From Megamonas sp. UBA1799 (lineage in GTDB: Bacteria > Bacillota > Negativicutes > Selenomonadales > Selenomonadaceae): a stretch of DNA of 53,352 nucleotides. The notes beneath the pieces were generated by a model. It was not told the origin of the DNA. It saw only the letters and a program-made list of their open reading frames with translations, and made no database searches. This document shows, in pieces, positions 31,179 through 40,142 of this stretch. The DNA lies in NCBI GenBank assembly GCA_002319815.1, contig DCFR01000010.1:1-53352 (forward strand), written 5' to 3'. The translations under genes were made by a program, and so were the position numbers. The number at the start of each line of letters is the position of its first letter. The stretch's first letter is position 1.

Positions 31179-32426
31179 TTACCGTTTCATATTAACCAGC
31201 GTTTCCAGCATTTCATCTGCAACCGTAATAATCTTCGAATTCGACTGAAAGCCGCGCTGGGTGACAATCATATCGCTGAACTCATTGGCCAGATCAACAT
31301 TCGACATTTCCAATGCCGACGGCGTCAACGTACATCCCAATGCCGTTGCTGTTTTTACATTTGGATCACCCGAATTATTCGACATAGAATAAAGACTCGA
31401 TCCAGACTTTGTCAATCCTGACGGATTATTAAACGACGCAATAGCGATTTGCGCCTCTTCTTGATTAACTCCATTCGTGTATGTTCCTGTAATAATACCT
31501 TTGGAGTCAATAGATATACTCTTCAGTGTACCGTCTGTGTAACCATCTGCAGAAGACGTAACCGTACTTTCTCCAGAATACTGAGTAAAAGCAGTGCTAG
31601 AAGGGCTTAAAGTTACGGTCTGAGGTGTGGTGGCACCGTTTGTCAATGCCAAAGACAATGTACCAATAGTACTATTAGATGAATCATATGCACCATCTGA
31701 TGTAAATTTTATAGTTGTTGTTCCCAACGTTGGCGTACACGTACTATCTGAAGAAGCCGCTGTAACTGACCATGTATTGGCAGCCGTTTTCGTATAAGTT
31801 AAAGTAATAATATGCTCATTACCCTCGCTGTCATAAACATTGGCAGTTGTAACAGCTGTACCAGCAGTTGCTGTAGCTGAACTCAAATTATTATTAATCG
31901 TAATTTTAGTTGTAGCAGAGGCAGCGATTGGTTTTCCAGCCAATAACCCAGTAATATTAGTCGTGGATCCTGTAGAACTTATAGTTCGGCTGTCCCCGGT
32001 GCCCGAAGCCATCCATCCCTGTACAAAAAGACCGCCACTTGACGTAACAAGATTGCCATCTGCATCCGTCAAAAACGCGCCATTGCGTGTATAATAGGTC
32101 CCCGTTGTGTCCTTTACCACAAACAGCCCCGAACCTGAAAGACAAAGATCTGTATTATTTCCCGTAGATTGTACACTTCCATTGGTAAACAGCGTATCAA
32201 TGCTACCAATTCCAGTTCCCAACCCGATTTGTTTTGGATTGGTGCCGCCAGTCGTATCCGTCGGGGCTGAAGCACCAGACAGAGTCTGTGCAAGCGTATC
32301 CACAAAAGTGACCCGACTTGACTTAAACCCTGTCGTGTTAACATTAGCAATATTATTACCAATAACATCCATACGCGTCTGATGACTTTTGAGTCCGGAA
32401 ACGCCAGAAAATAGTGAACGCATCAT
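31179..32426 (-). CDS. flgE: FlgE, flagellar hook protein
   Basis: 415 residues. N-terminal rod/hook motif (LFSGVSGLKSHQTRMDVIGN, NIANVNTTGFKSSRVTF) and C-terminal NVDLANEFSDMIVTQRGFQS form the coiled-coil core D0. The middle third is Thr/Ser/Ala-rich domain D1/D2 sequence. Base composition and codons are more AT-rich than the neighbouring genes, as are the next two genes. It has three cysteines (TDLCLSG, DSTCTPT, ALGCTLT), uncommon in exported flagellar subunits. The palindrome after its stop may protect the message of this highly expressed gene. Confidence 0.95.
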   Translation of the reverse strand: MMRSLFSGVSGLKSHQTRMDVIGNNIANVNTTGFKSSRVTFVDTLAQTLSGASAPTDTTGGTNPKQIGLGTGIGSIDTLFTNGSVQSTGNNTDLCLSGSGLFVVKDTTGTYYTRNGAFLTDADGNLVTSSGGLFVQGWMASGTGDSRTISSTGSTTNITGLLAGKPIAASATTKITINNNLSSATATAGTAVTTANVYDSEGNEHIITLTYTKTAANTWSVTAASSDSTCTPTLGTTTIKFTSDGAYDSSNSTIGTLSLALTNGATTPQTVTLSPSSTAFTQYSGESTVTSSADGYTDGTLKSISIDSKGIITGTYTNGVNQEEAQIAIASFNNPSGLTKSGSSLYSMSNNSGDPNVKTATALGCTLTPSALEMSNVDLANEFSDMIVTQRGFQSNSKIITVADEMLETLVNMKR

Positions 32427-32505
32427 AATAAATCATTCTTCCCTTCATCCTATGCAGCAGGCCGTTTCTGTCAATCCACGGCCACAGCCTCCCGAAGGTC
32501 CAGCT

Positions 32506-32892
32506 TCAAAGTATTGCTGCACTATCAATATTTGTAAATATATTTTCTTTAGCACTGGCCCCATCTATGGCGGTAATCACAGTTTTATTGGTCACACTGA
32601 CAACTAAGGCAATATCATGCAGATAAATCAGCGATTCTTTCGCTCCTTTTTGTGCCATTTTCTCAACGGCAACATCCAATTTGCCAAGATCTTGCTCACT
32701 AAAATCAAGATTACGGCTTTGCATACGTTCGATAGCATGCTGCGAAAAACTCACTTTATTTTCCACTTGATGAAGAACATCTGCAAAAGAAGCACTCCCT
32801 TGACTGACTGAAGCTGCCTTTAAGGTTCCAGTTAACGGATTACCGGTTGAAAGTATTGGCTGTGTAGAAAGATAGATTCTGGAATCAGCCAT
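32506..32892 (-). CDS. TIGR02530-type flagellar operon protein
   Basis: 128 residues matching the small flagellar operon family TIGR02530: FSQHAIERMQSRNLDFSEQD, AVEKMAQKGAKESLIYLHDI, ALVVSVTNKTVITAIDG. It is predicted soluble and lies between flgD and flgE, where this family usually sits. The function is unknown; a role as hook chaperone or regulator has been suggested by position only. AT-rich like flgE. Confidence 0.85.
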   Translation of the reverse strand: MADSRIYLSTQPILSTGNPLTGTLKAASVSQGSASFADVLHQVENKVSFSQHAIERMQSRNLDFSEQDLGKLDVAVEKMAQKGAKESLIYLHDIALVVSVTNKTVITAIDGASAKENIFTNIDSAAIL

Positions 32893-32916
32893 ATTCCCTT
32901 CCCCCTGTAAATAAAA

Positions 32917-33468
32917 TTAATCTGTTGTGCTCGTTGAAGTTGAATCTGTAGTACCGACACGGGTAATGTCACTAATAGCCACCTGGTATATATTGCCGCT
33001 GCTGTCACTCGCAATAATAGAAGGCGATCCATCCGATATACTGACACCTGTAACTGTACCAATATGTTTAGTGGTCGTAGTAGAATTCTTACCTGTTGTT
33101 GCATCTGTTGTCGTCGTCGAAGTCGTCCATTGAATATTTTTACCAATCATTCCACTCAGTTGTCCAACTAATACAGAAGTATCGATATTGCTGACCAAAG
33201 TCGATAAACTGCTCATACCCTCTGCTACATTTGTCATCTGTTCCAATGAAGAAAATTGAGCTAGCTGAGCCACATACTCAGAATTATCCTGCGGATCTAA
33301 CGGATCCTGATATTCCAATTGGGTACAAAGAAGCTTAAGAAATGCATCCTTATCTAAGGCACCACCTGCGGTTGTCGAAGTAGATGTTGACGTATTAGTA
33401 CTAGTTGAAATGGCCCCGCGCGCATATGTCGTATTATTTACAGTTGTAGTGTTTAAACTGTTAGCCAT
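32917..33468 (-). CDS. flgD: FlgD, hook cap / hook assembly protein
   Basis: 183 residues. The N-terminal FlgD signature is DKDAFLKLLCTQLEYQDPLD plus DNSEYVAQLAQFSSLEQM. The C-terminal part has Ig-like strands (VSISDGSPSIIASDSSGNIY) and a Thr/Ser-rich tail. A Ser/Thr-rich stretch of about 20 residues precedes the motif. ATG 33468 has AAGGAGG 8 bases upstream; the frame is open further. FlgD caps the growing hook and promotes FlgE assembly. Confidence 0.94.
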   Translation of the reverse strand: MANSLNTTTVNNTTYARGAISTSTNTSTSTSTTAGGALDKDAFLKLLCTQLEYQDPLDPQDNSEYVAQLAQFSSLEQMTNVAEGMSSLSTLVSNIDTSVLVGQLSGMIGKNIQWTTSTTTTDATTGKNSTTTTKHIGTVTGVSISDGSPSIIASDSSGNIYQVAISDITRVGTTDSTSTSTTD

Positions 33469-33497
33469 AAATCCAACCTCCTTCAAAATTCATTTTG

Positions 33498-35186
33498 TTA
33501 TACCCGGTAATCCACCCCGGCGGCCGCTGCTGTCGGCGTACTCGCCGGCAAAACCATCTCCAACTGCGAAGTCTGCTCCGCATCTTCGGCAAAAGCCGCC
33601 TGATCGAGCTGTCGGCTGCGAGCCGTTTGCTGCGGGTAGCCTTGCTGCCCCGCCTGACTTTCCCCGAAGAAATCCTGCGAAAGCCCGGCATTGACGCTGA
33701 CATTATCCACTTTCAGCCCCTGCGCCTGCAGCTCCTGTTTCAACTGGACCATCGATCCTTCGATTAGCCCGCGCACCTGCGCATTGTCGCTGTGAAATGA
33801 TGCATTGACCGCGCCATCCGCACCGACGGAAACTTTCAGGGTAAGTTCCCCCAAATGTTCCGGTTTGAGCTTGATGATCATCTGCGTATCTTCCACGGAG
33901 CGAATGAGTTTCGCCTGTTCCACAATCTGCTTGGGAATATCGTAGTTCGTGGATGGCGGCTCCGCCTCGGCGGCTGCAGCCGCAGGATTTGCCACGGTTA
34001 AAGCCGGTGAAGGCTGGTAGCTGCCTGCCTGAACCGCTGCCTGAGAAGCGGCATCCGACGTTCCGGCAGCCTGCACCACCACGCGGTCAAATTGCGCTTC
34101 TTCCGGCAGCTGCGTTCCTTCCTGAACCGCTTTGCCATCCGCCTGCGGCAGAACCATAGTCGGCGCTTCCGGCTGCTTTTTCAGCATATCACCGCCCGCT
34201 TGCTGACCATTGGCATTGACCTCGCCCCGATTCTCTACCTTGAGCGGGATCCCCTGCCAGAAACTGCCGGCATCTCTTTCCTCTGTAAGCGCTGCCGTAG
34301 AATCAGCCAAAACTTTCGTCGCGGCGATTGGCATACCGACAGTCAGCACGGCTGCCGTTTCTTTCTCCGGCGCATTGGCGGTTGCCGCCGCAGCGTCCCC
34401 TTTTGTTCCGGCCGCCTGACGGTCAGCTGACAATTTAGCTGTGGCCAACTGGGTAAGTTCTGGTCCGGCAGCCATCGGTTCCGCCAGAGGCGTCATCGCT
34501 TTGCCCGCTGTCGTGCCGGAAAGCATATCCAGCAGCTGCTGGTTCTGTGCCGCCTGCGCCGCCGCAGCGGCATTCTGTGGCAGCAGCGCCTCCAGCGCAC
34601 CGGTTTTTACCGTCGTCTGCGTATCATCCGTCGTCTGTGTATCGGTCGGAATCGCAGCAAAGTTCGCTGTCCCTGCTTTGGCCGTCAAAGAAAGAGCCGC
34701 GGCTGTTTCTGTCGACTGTACGCCGGCATTACCCGCCAGCGCCAGCAGCAAGGCATTGAGATTCACTGCCGCATTATTAACTGGTTCGGACGCTGTTTCA
34801 TCCTTATCATCCTCTTTGCCGCTATCCTTGCCGGCAGGCTTCTTCGTATCCTTACGATTGACATCATCCTTTGCCCCGGTTTTATCTTTGGCCTGATTGA
34901 TTCCCCCATCTTTGTCATCCGGCTTGACATCCTTCGTCGATGGATCCGTCACAGTTGTCGATGCCGGTTGAGCATTGTCCTGGGCTGCCGTCGGTGCCGG
35001 ATTGCTGTCCTTTGCTGTCTGCGCCCGATTCAAGGCGCTGTCAAACGAGTCGCGTGAACTGGTATTAGTACCAGAACGGGATTTCGTTATCTGGTCAACA
35101 GCCCGAAAATTCATCCGGTCCGAAGACTTGGCGGTCATCAATCCGGCTGACGCTGCGGCCATCAGAGATTTAGTTGTTGTATTCAT
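33498..35186 (-). CDS. fliK: FliK, hook-length control protein
   Basis: About 562 residues. Most is low-complexity, Ala/Thr/Lys/Glu-rich, as expected of the molecular ruler. The C-terminal flagellar hook-length domain (TQMIIKLKPEHLGELTLKVS, then GLIEGSMVQLKQELQAQGLK) contacts FlhB to switch export. ATG 35186 has AAAGGAGGTGAGA upstream; the open frame runs back another 102 bases over the motE-like 3' end. Length is well above E. coli FliK (405), mainly in repeats. Confidence 0.88.
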   Translation of the reverse strand: MNTTTKSLMAAASAGLMTAKSSDRMNFRAVDQITKSRSGTNTSSRDSFDSALNRAQTAKDSNPAPTAAQDNAQPASTTVTDPSTKDVKPDDKDGGINQAKDKTGAKDDVNRKDTKKPAGKDSGKEDDKDETASEPVNNAAVNLNALLLALAGNAGVQSTETAAALSLTAKAGTANFAAIPTDTQTTDDTQTTVKTGALEALLPQNAAAAAQAAQNQQLLDMLSGTTAGKAMTPLAEPMAAGPELTQLATAKLSADRQAAGTKGDAAAATANAPEKETAAVLTVGMPIAATKVLADSTAALTEERDAGSFWQGIPLKVENRGEVNANGQQAGGDMLKKQPEAPTMVLPQADGKAVQEGTQLPEEAQFDRVVVQAAGTSDAASQAAVQAGSYQPSPALTVANPAAAAAEAEPPSTNYDIPKQIVEQAKLIRSVEDTQMIIKLKPEHLGELTLKVSVGADGAVNASFHSDNAQVRGLIEGSMVQLKQELQAQGLKVDNVSVNAGLSQDFFGESQAGQQGYPQQTARSRQLDQAAFAEDAEQTSQLEMVLPASTPTAAAAGVDYRV

Positions 35187-35214
35187 ATTCTCACCTCCTT
35201 TCGTTAAAAATGTT

Positions 35215-35862
35215 TTATTGGTTCGGATCCGGCTGTGGCTGCGCCTGCTCGTCGGCCGGCGACTGCATCCGAGTCGTTGTGCCGGCATACATGATTTTCG
35301 TCAGACGAGCCGATTTCTCCGGATCAAACTTTGCGAGAATTTTTGCGGACTGCCCCTCATCCATGCGCTGCAGAATAGCGATGATCATATCGTCATCGAG
35401 ATCGTTCATGATGTCCGCGGCTTCCTGCGGCTTCATTTCATTATAAAGACGGGCCAGTTTAGAAACGCGTTTGCGTTCTGCCGCTTCCTTGGCTTTCATT
35501 TGCTTCTCAATCTCCGCTTTCGTGAGCACCATCGGTTTTGATGCACTGGCGACCTTCGGCTCCGCCTTAGTGACCGGAGCGGCAGCCGGTTCCTGAGCCG
35601 CCGGCGTTTCATCGCCGGTATTGGGCGCCGGTTTGACAAAGAATTGTCCTACCACTGGCAGATCATAAAGCTTCATTTTTTCATTGATTTCATTTGTATC
35701 AAAAATCCGCAGATAAATCCCGAGGAAGAAACCGCCGACAATCAAAATGGCGAGCAAGAGCAGAACCACCAGGATTTTCAATATACGGCGCTTTCGGCCA
35801 GGAGCGGCCGCCAGAGGCGGCGCTGCAGGTGCAGCCGGCGGTTTTTGTTTTTCTTTTGCCAT
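35215..35862 (-). CDS. MotE-like / YlxF-position flagellar membrane protein
   Basis: 215 residues: basic Pro/Ala-rich N-terminus, one membrane segment (ILKILVVLLLLAILIVGGFF), a linker, a coiled-coil (KAEIEKQMKAKEAAERKRVS) and a MgtE N-terminal-type domain (LARLYNEMKPQEAADIMNDL, QRMDEGQSAKILAKFDPEKS). It has the layout and position of B. subtilis YlxF, between fliJ and fliK, and of MotE-type motor chaperones. It may help stabilise or recruit the motor. The symbol is left blank because the family is named several ways. Confidence 0.8.
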   Translation of the reverse strand: MAKEKQKPPAAPAAPPLAAAPGRKRRILKILVVLLLLAILIVGGFFLGIYLRIFDTNEINEKMKLYDLPVVGQFFVKPAPNTGDETPAAQEPAAAPVTKAEPKVASASKPMVLTKAEIEKQMKAKEAAERKRVSKLARLYNEMKPQEAADIMNDLDDDMIIAILQRMDEGQSAKILAKFDPEKSARLTKIMYAGTTTRMQSPADEQAQPQPDPNQ

Positions 35863-35914
35863 GATATCACCTGTTTCCGGAGTTTTACGGGCAGTATCTA
35901 CCAGACGGAACCGC

Positions 35915-35936
35915 CGGCCGGATACAAATCCGGCCG
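35915..35936. repeat. GC-rich hairpin between the transglycosylase and motE-like genes
   Basis: CGGCCGGA and TCCGGCCG (8 pairs) enclose a TACAAA loop in the 107-base gap between the two genes. A competing AGACGG (35903-35908) / CCGTCT (35934-35939) pairing and a small CCGG..CCGG hairpin nearby make alternative folds possible. No T run on the minus strand follows it, so it is not a clear terminator. Confidence 0.4.
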
Positions 35937-35969
35937 TCTACCAGCCCCTGCATTACGTTTGCCGGTTCT

Positions 35970-36545
35970 TCACCGGTAAAGATCAAGAACCTCGTTGACG
36001 TAGCTCTCTGTTTCGCCATACGGCGGAACGCCATTGTAATCCCGGACTGCCTGTGCCCCGGCATTATATGCAGCCACTGCTTTTTTGACATCGCCGCCAA
36101 AGGAATCCAGCATCTGCCGCAGGTAATGCGTGCCCCCGTCAATATTCTGAGCAGCATCGTAAGGATTGACGCCCAGTGAAGCGGCTGTCTCCGGCATCAG
36201 CTGCATGACTCCGACCGCTCCCGCGCTGGAAACGGCCCCCTGCTGAAAATGAGACTCGGCTTCGGCCACCGCCGAAACCAACCGGGGATCTACCTGATAT
36301 TTCCGTGACGCCGACTGAATCATCGCCCCATAGCTGCCATCCGCTGCCGTCGGTCCCACAGCAGCAGCCGCCGTCGTTTTACTGCCAGCGCCGCCGGACG
36401 GAGCCGCTGCATCGGGACGGCTTTTGGCGATTTCCGCCTGCAGCGTCCGGTCAAAGCCGCCGCCCGCCGTCGTATGCATGCCAATTTTATTTTCGATTTC
36501 CGTGATGCGCTGCATCATGGCATTGATTCCATTCAGGTCAATCAT
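35970..36545 (-). CDS. lytic transglycosylase (SLT domain) of the flagellar run
   Basis: 191 residues. The C-terminal half is a soluble lytic transglycosylase domain with catalytic Glu in AVAEAESHFQQGAVSSAGAV, the GVMQLMPETAASLGV motif and DGGTHYLRQMLDSFG, AVAAYNAGAQAV. No signal peptide is clear, so it may be exported by the flagellar system to open peptidoglycan for the rod, as FlgJ does. It overlaps fliJ by 4 bases (ATGA). Confidence 0.88.
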   Translation of the reverse strand: MIDLNGINAMMQRITEIENKIGMHTTAGGGFDRTLQAEIAKSRPDAAAPSGGAGSKTTAAAAVGPTAADGSYGAMIQSASRKYQVDPRLVSAVAEAESHFQQGAVSSAGAVGVMQLMPETAASLGVNPYDAAQNIDGGTHYLRQMLDSFGGDVKKAVAAYNAGAQAVRDYNGVPPYGETESYVNEVLDLYR

Positions 36546-37006
36546 GTCTGCGCCTCCTGCTGCGGGCTCCGCATGTACAGCTGGAGTCCGATCTCATCGA
36601 GCATCTTCTGCTCCTCCAGCAGCACAGCATCTTTATATTGCTGCAGCCGTTTTTCCCGAAGCTGTTCAATGCTCTTGAGCTTATTCATTAACTTCAAAAG
36701 TTCCTGAAGACATTTCTGGCGGTTCGCCCGGCTTTGCAGGATGGCCGCCTGCTGCATTTCAATCTGCTCCCGCTTCCAGCCAAAAAAGCTGTTATAGGTC
36801 ATCAAAGTCCCCACTGTCAAATGCGCGGCTTTGGTCAGATTTTCATAATCCCGCTGGCCCCGCTGCATTTCTTCCAGCAGCAGAGACAGCTGTTGCCGCT
36901 GTTGTTCCAGCAGCCGCGACACATCGGCAAATCTGACCTCGGCTTCATCTTTTTTCATCCGGGTAACTCTTAACAATGTATCGAGCTGAAAGCGAAATTT
37001 CTTCAT
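36542..37006 (-). CDS. fliJ: FliJ, flagellar export chaperone
   Basis: 154 residues, almost wholly coiled-coil (LLRVTRMKKDEAEVRFADVS, LEQQRQQLSLLLEEMQRGQR), the FliJ family pattern. FliJ is the stalk of the FliI ATPase and shuttles chaperones. It lies 13 bases after fliI. Confidence 0.88.
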   Translation of the reverse strand: MKKFRFQLDTLLRVTRMKKDEAEVRFADVSRLLEQQRQQLSLLLEEMQRGQRDYENLTKAAHLTVGTLMTYNSFFGWKREQIEMQQAAILQSRANRQKCLQELLKLMNKLKSIEQLREKRLQQYKDAVLLEEQKMLDEIGLQLYMRSPQQEAQT

Positions 37007-37019
37007 GATTTTTGCATCC

Positions 37020-38330
37020 TCAGATATTCTCCAGCGTCTTTACGGTTTCATCAAATGTCGTTTTTTCAAAGACATCTTGACAAAGAAACGCATTGATGGC
37101 ATCGATTTTCTGGATTGCGGTATCGATTTTCGCCGAAGATCCCTTGACGTAAGCGCCGATATGGATCAGATCTTCCGCTTCCTTGTAAACAGCCATAAGC
37201 GCCCGCATTTCCTGCGCCGCTTTAATATGATCCTTAGAAGCAACATCCGTCATAACACGGCTGACGCTGCCCAGAACATCAATGGCCGGGAAGTGGTTCT
37301 GCGCAGCAATGGAGCGCGAAAGGACGATATGTCCATCAAGAATGCTGCGCACAGCATCGGCAATCGGCTCGTTCATATCATCGCCGTCGACAAGAACCGT
37401 ATAGATTCCGGTAATGGAACCCCTTTCACTGGTGCCGGCCCGTTCCAAAAGCCGCGGCAAAAGCGCAAAAACCGAAGGCGTATAACCGCGGGTTGCTGGC
37501 GGCTCACCAATCGTCAAGCCGACTTCGCGCTGCGCCATTGCAAAACGCGTGACGGAATCCATCATGAGCACGACGCGCTTGCCCTGATCGCGAAAATATT
37601 CGGCAATTGCAGTGGCGGTCATGGCACCCTTAATGCGTACCAGTGCCGGTTTATCCGAGGTGGCTACCACCACGACCGAGCGCTTCAAACCTTCTTCGCC
37701 AAGGTCTCGCTCAATAAAGTCGCGAACCTCACGGCCACGCTCGCCGACCAGCGCAATAACGCTCACGTCAGCCTCAGTATTGCGGGCAATCATACTCAAA
37801 AGAGTTGATTTGCCGACGCCGCTGCCGGCCATAATGCCAATACGCTGCCCCGAGCCCAGCGTGATCAGGCCGTCAACTGCCCGGACCCCGACAAATAATG
37901 AATCCTTGATGCGCGGCCGATGCAGCGGATCGGGCGGTGAAGCCTGCAGCGGATATTCCGTCTTGCTGAGAATGGGCCCCTTGTCGTCCATCGGCTCGCC
38001 CAGTCCATCCAGCACCCGGCCCAAAAGCTGCGGACCTACCTTGACCTGTAGTATCCGCTGGGCAGAAATGACTTCGCAGCCGGGGCCGATGCCCTGCATC
38101 TCGCCGATGGGCATGAGCAGCACCCGTCCTTCGCGAAAACCAACAACCTCGGCGGGAATTGGTTCGACCTGCGCAAAGCGCGACCGCACATAGCAGAGCT
38201 CGCCCAGACTTACATTCGGTCCCTGTGCTTCAATGACCAGACCAATGACCTGGGTAATTTTGCCGCTCATCTTGATTGATTCACAACCGTCAATTGCATC
38301 GGTAAATTTCTTAAGATTAACTTTCATCAT
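37020..38330 (-). CDS. fliI: FliI, flagellum-specific export ATPase
   Basis: 436 residues similar to F1 beta subunits: P-loop GSGVGKSTLLSMIARN, Walker B VLMMDSVTRFAMAQRE, and the conserved GEPPATRGYTPSVFALLPRL and GSITGIYTVLVDGDDMNEPI. N-terminal beta-barrel precedes. It powers substrate unfolding at the export gate. The start overlaps the fliH stop by 4 bases (ATGATG region), so it is co-translated with FliH, its inhibitor partner. Confidence 0.97.
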   Translation of the reverse strand: MMKVNLKKFTDAIDGCESIKMSGKITQVIGLVIEAQGPNVSLGELCYVRSRFAQVEPIPAEVVGFREGRVLLMPIGEMQGIGPGCEVISAQRILQVKVGPQLLGRVLDGLGEPMDDKGPILSKTEYPLQASPPDPLHRPRIKDSLFVGVRAVDGLITLGSGQRIGIMAGSGVGKSTLLSMIARNTEADVSVIALVGERGREVRDFIERDLGEEGLKRSVVVVATSDKPALVRIKGAMTATAIAEYFRDQGKRVVLMMDSVTRFAMAQREVGLTIGEPPATRGYTPSVFALLPRLLERAGTSERGSITGIYTVLVDGDDMNEPIADAVRSILDGHIVLSRSIAAQNHFPAIDVLGSVSRVMTDVASKDHIKAAQEMRALMAVYKEAEDLIHIGAYVKGSSAKIDTAIQKIDAINAFLCQDVFEKTTFDETVKTLENI

Positions 38331-39121
38331 AGCATAACATCCTGCACCGCTTTTTTAATAAGTTCCAACTGGGTCGCCAGCCGGGCGTCCACATTGCCAT
38401 TTGGCGATTCCAGGACACAGTCTCCCGGCGCCAGACTCGCATCGGATTTAACCGTCAGACTGGCTTCCCCTTCCAAAAGGCCCTGAAATTCCATGCGGGC
38501 CATCATGACCAGATCATAATGCGTTGGCGCTACATGAACGATCACTTCATTCTGGTCCTTAATCTTGAGCAGGGCCTTGCGAACCAGCGGCAAAATGACC
38601 TGCGGCACATCGATAAAATGCTGCGGTAAAACCTTCCCAACGACATGAAGTGCGATATCCGTAATTTCCTGTTCCGCTTGCTGTACATAGGTTTTTTCTG
38701 CTTCGCTGGCGTCGGCCAGCGTTTTTTCTGCCTGCGCATTGGCCTTTAAAATGGCCTGCTTTTCTTCTTCCCTGGCCTGTGCCAGGCCCTCGGCATGACC
38801 GGCAGCAAAACCTTCCTCATGACCAGCGCGGGCAGCCTCGGCGCGAATTGCTTCCGCCTGTTTCTGCGTCTCCGCCAGCATGACATCCTGCTGGGCCTGC
38901 GCTTCCTTGCGCTTTGCTTCACAGGCAACGGCTGCTTCGGCCAGCAATTGCTCTGCCTGTTTTTTCTGTGCCTGGATTTCTTCCATAAGGGCAGCCTGAG
39001 ATGCTTCATCCCAGCCGACAGATTCGTTTCCCCCTGCCGGTTCCGGCGGCGGTGGCGGCAAAGGAGCTTCTACAATGCAAGGCTTGTCTTGCCACAGCGC
39101 CGCTTTGATTACCCTAGACAA
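38327..39121 (-). CDS. fliH: FliH, flagellar export ATPase regulator
   Basis: 264 residues: N-terminal Pro-rich stretch (EAPLPPPPPEPAGG), a long Ala/Glu/Gln-rich coiled-coil (60-150), and the C-terminal FliH domain resembling V-type ATPase subunit E (ALHVVGKVLPQHFIDVPQVI, DASLAPGDCVLESPNGNVDA). It binds FliI and the C-ring. It overlaps fliG by 8 bases. Confidence 0.92.
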   Translation of the reverse strand: MSRVIKAALWQDKPCIVEAPLPPPPPEPAGGNESVGWDEASQAALMEEIQAQKKQAEQLLAEAAVACEAKRKEAQAQQDVMLAETQKQAEAIRAEAARAGHEEGFAAGHAEGLAQAREEEKQAILKANAQAEKTLADASEAEKTYVQQAEQEITDIALHVVGKVLPQHFIDVPQVILPLVRKALLKIKDQNEVIVHVAPTHYDLVMMARMEFQGLLEGEASLTVKSDASLAPGDCVLESPNGNVDARLATQLELIKKAVQDVML

Positions 39122-40136
39122 TCATCTCGTCACCCTTTCCGCGCGAAACTACAATCTCACCCTTATCCTCCAGATTACGGATGACATTGACAATCTTCTG
39201 CTGCGCTTCCTCGACGTCGCGGATCTTGACCGGACCCATGAACTCGATTTCTTCCCGCAGCATATCGCCGGCACGCTTGGACATGTTCTTGTACACTTTG
39301 TTGGCCACTTCCGGCGGCGTTGCCTTGAGTGCCAGCGACAAATCCTTGCTGTCGACATCGCGCAGAACCATCTGCAGCGACCGATCGTCCAACATGACAA
39401 TATCTTCGAAAACAAACATAAGGCGCTTGATTTCTTCGGTAAGTTCCGGGTTGTCGACTTCGAGCGTTTCGATAATGGACTTTTCTGTGCCGCGGTCGAC
39501 GCGGTTCAACACCTCGACAATAGCCTTGACGCCGCCAGCCACTGTAAAGTCCTGCGTAACCAACGACGACAGTTTGCGTTCCAGCACGCGCTCGACCTCG
39601 CGCAAAACATCCGGCGAAGTACGATCCATAACGGCAATGCGCTTGGCAACTTCCGCCTGTCGCTCCGGTGTCAGCGACGACAAAATGGTCGCCGCCTGAT
39701 CGGGATCGAGATAAGCCATGATGAGCGCTATCGTCTGCGGATGCTCATTTTGAATGAAGTTCAGCAGCTGCGCCGGATCGGTTTTCCGCAGAAAATCGAA
39801 CGGACGAATCTGCAGGCTGGTTGTGAGCCGGTTGATGATAGTGGCCGCTTTTTCAGCCCCCAACGCTTTTTCCAGCACATTCTGCGCATAGGCCAGACCG
39901 CCGGTAGACAGATAATTCTTCGCCATCGCCATTTGATAGAATTCACTGATGACGGCGGCCTTCTGTTCCTGCGTCACCTGTTTCTGGCTGGCAATTTCCA
40001 GCGTGATTTTTTCAATATCATCATCACTCATATGCTGGAAAAGCCGGGCTGAATTCTCCGGACCGACCGCAATGAAAAGAATCGCAGCTTTTTGCTGATT
40101 AGTAAGTTCTTTTTGACTTGTTCCATACATATCCAT
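39114..40136 (-). CDS. fliG: FliG, flagellar motor switch protein
   Basis: 340 residues with the three FliG domains: N-terminal (AAILFIAVGPENSARLFQHM), middle with the EHPQTIALIMAYLDPDQAA signature, and the C-terminal torque-generating domain (FVFEDIVMLDDRSLQMVLRD), including the charged helix that faces MotA. It transmits switching from FliM to the stator. Overlaps fliH. Confidence 0.97.
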   Translation of the reverse strand: MDMYGTSQKELTNQQKAAILFIAVGPENSARLFQHMSDDDIEKITLEIASQKQVTQEQKAAVISEFYQMAMAKNYLSTGGLAYAQNVLEKALGAEKAATIINRLTTSLQIRPFDFLRKTDPAQLLNFIQNEHPQTIALIMAYLDPDQAATILSSLTPERQAEVAKRIAVMDRTSPDVLREVERVLERKLSSLVTQDFTVAGGVKAIVEVLNRVDRGTEKSIIETLEVDNPELTEEIKRLMFVFEDIVMLDDRSLQMVLRDVDSKDLSLALKATPPEVANKVYKNMSKRAGDMLREEIEFMGPVKIRDVEEAQQKIVNVIRNLEDKGEIVVSRGKGDEMIV

Positions 40137-40142
40137 ACGGCA

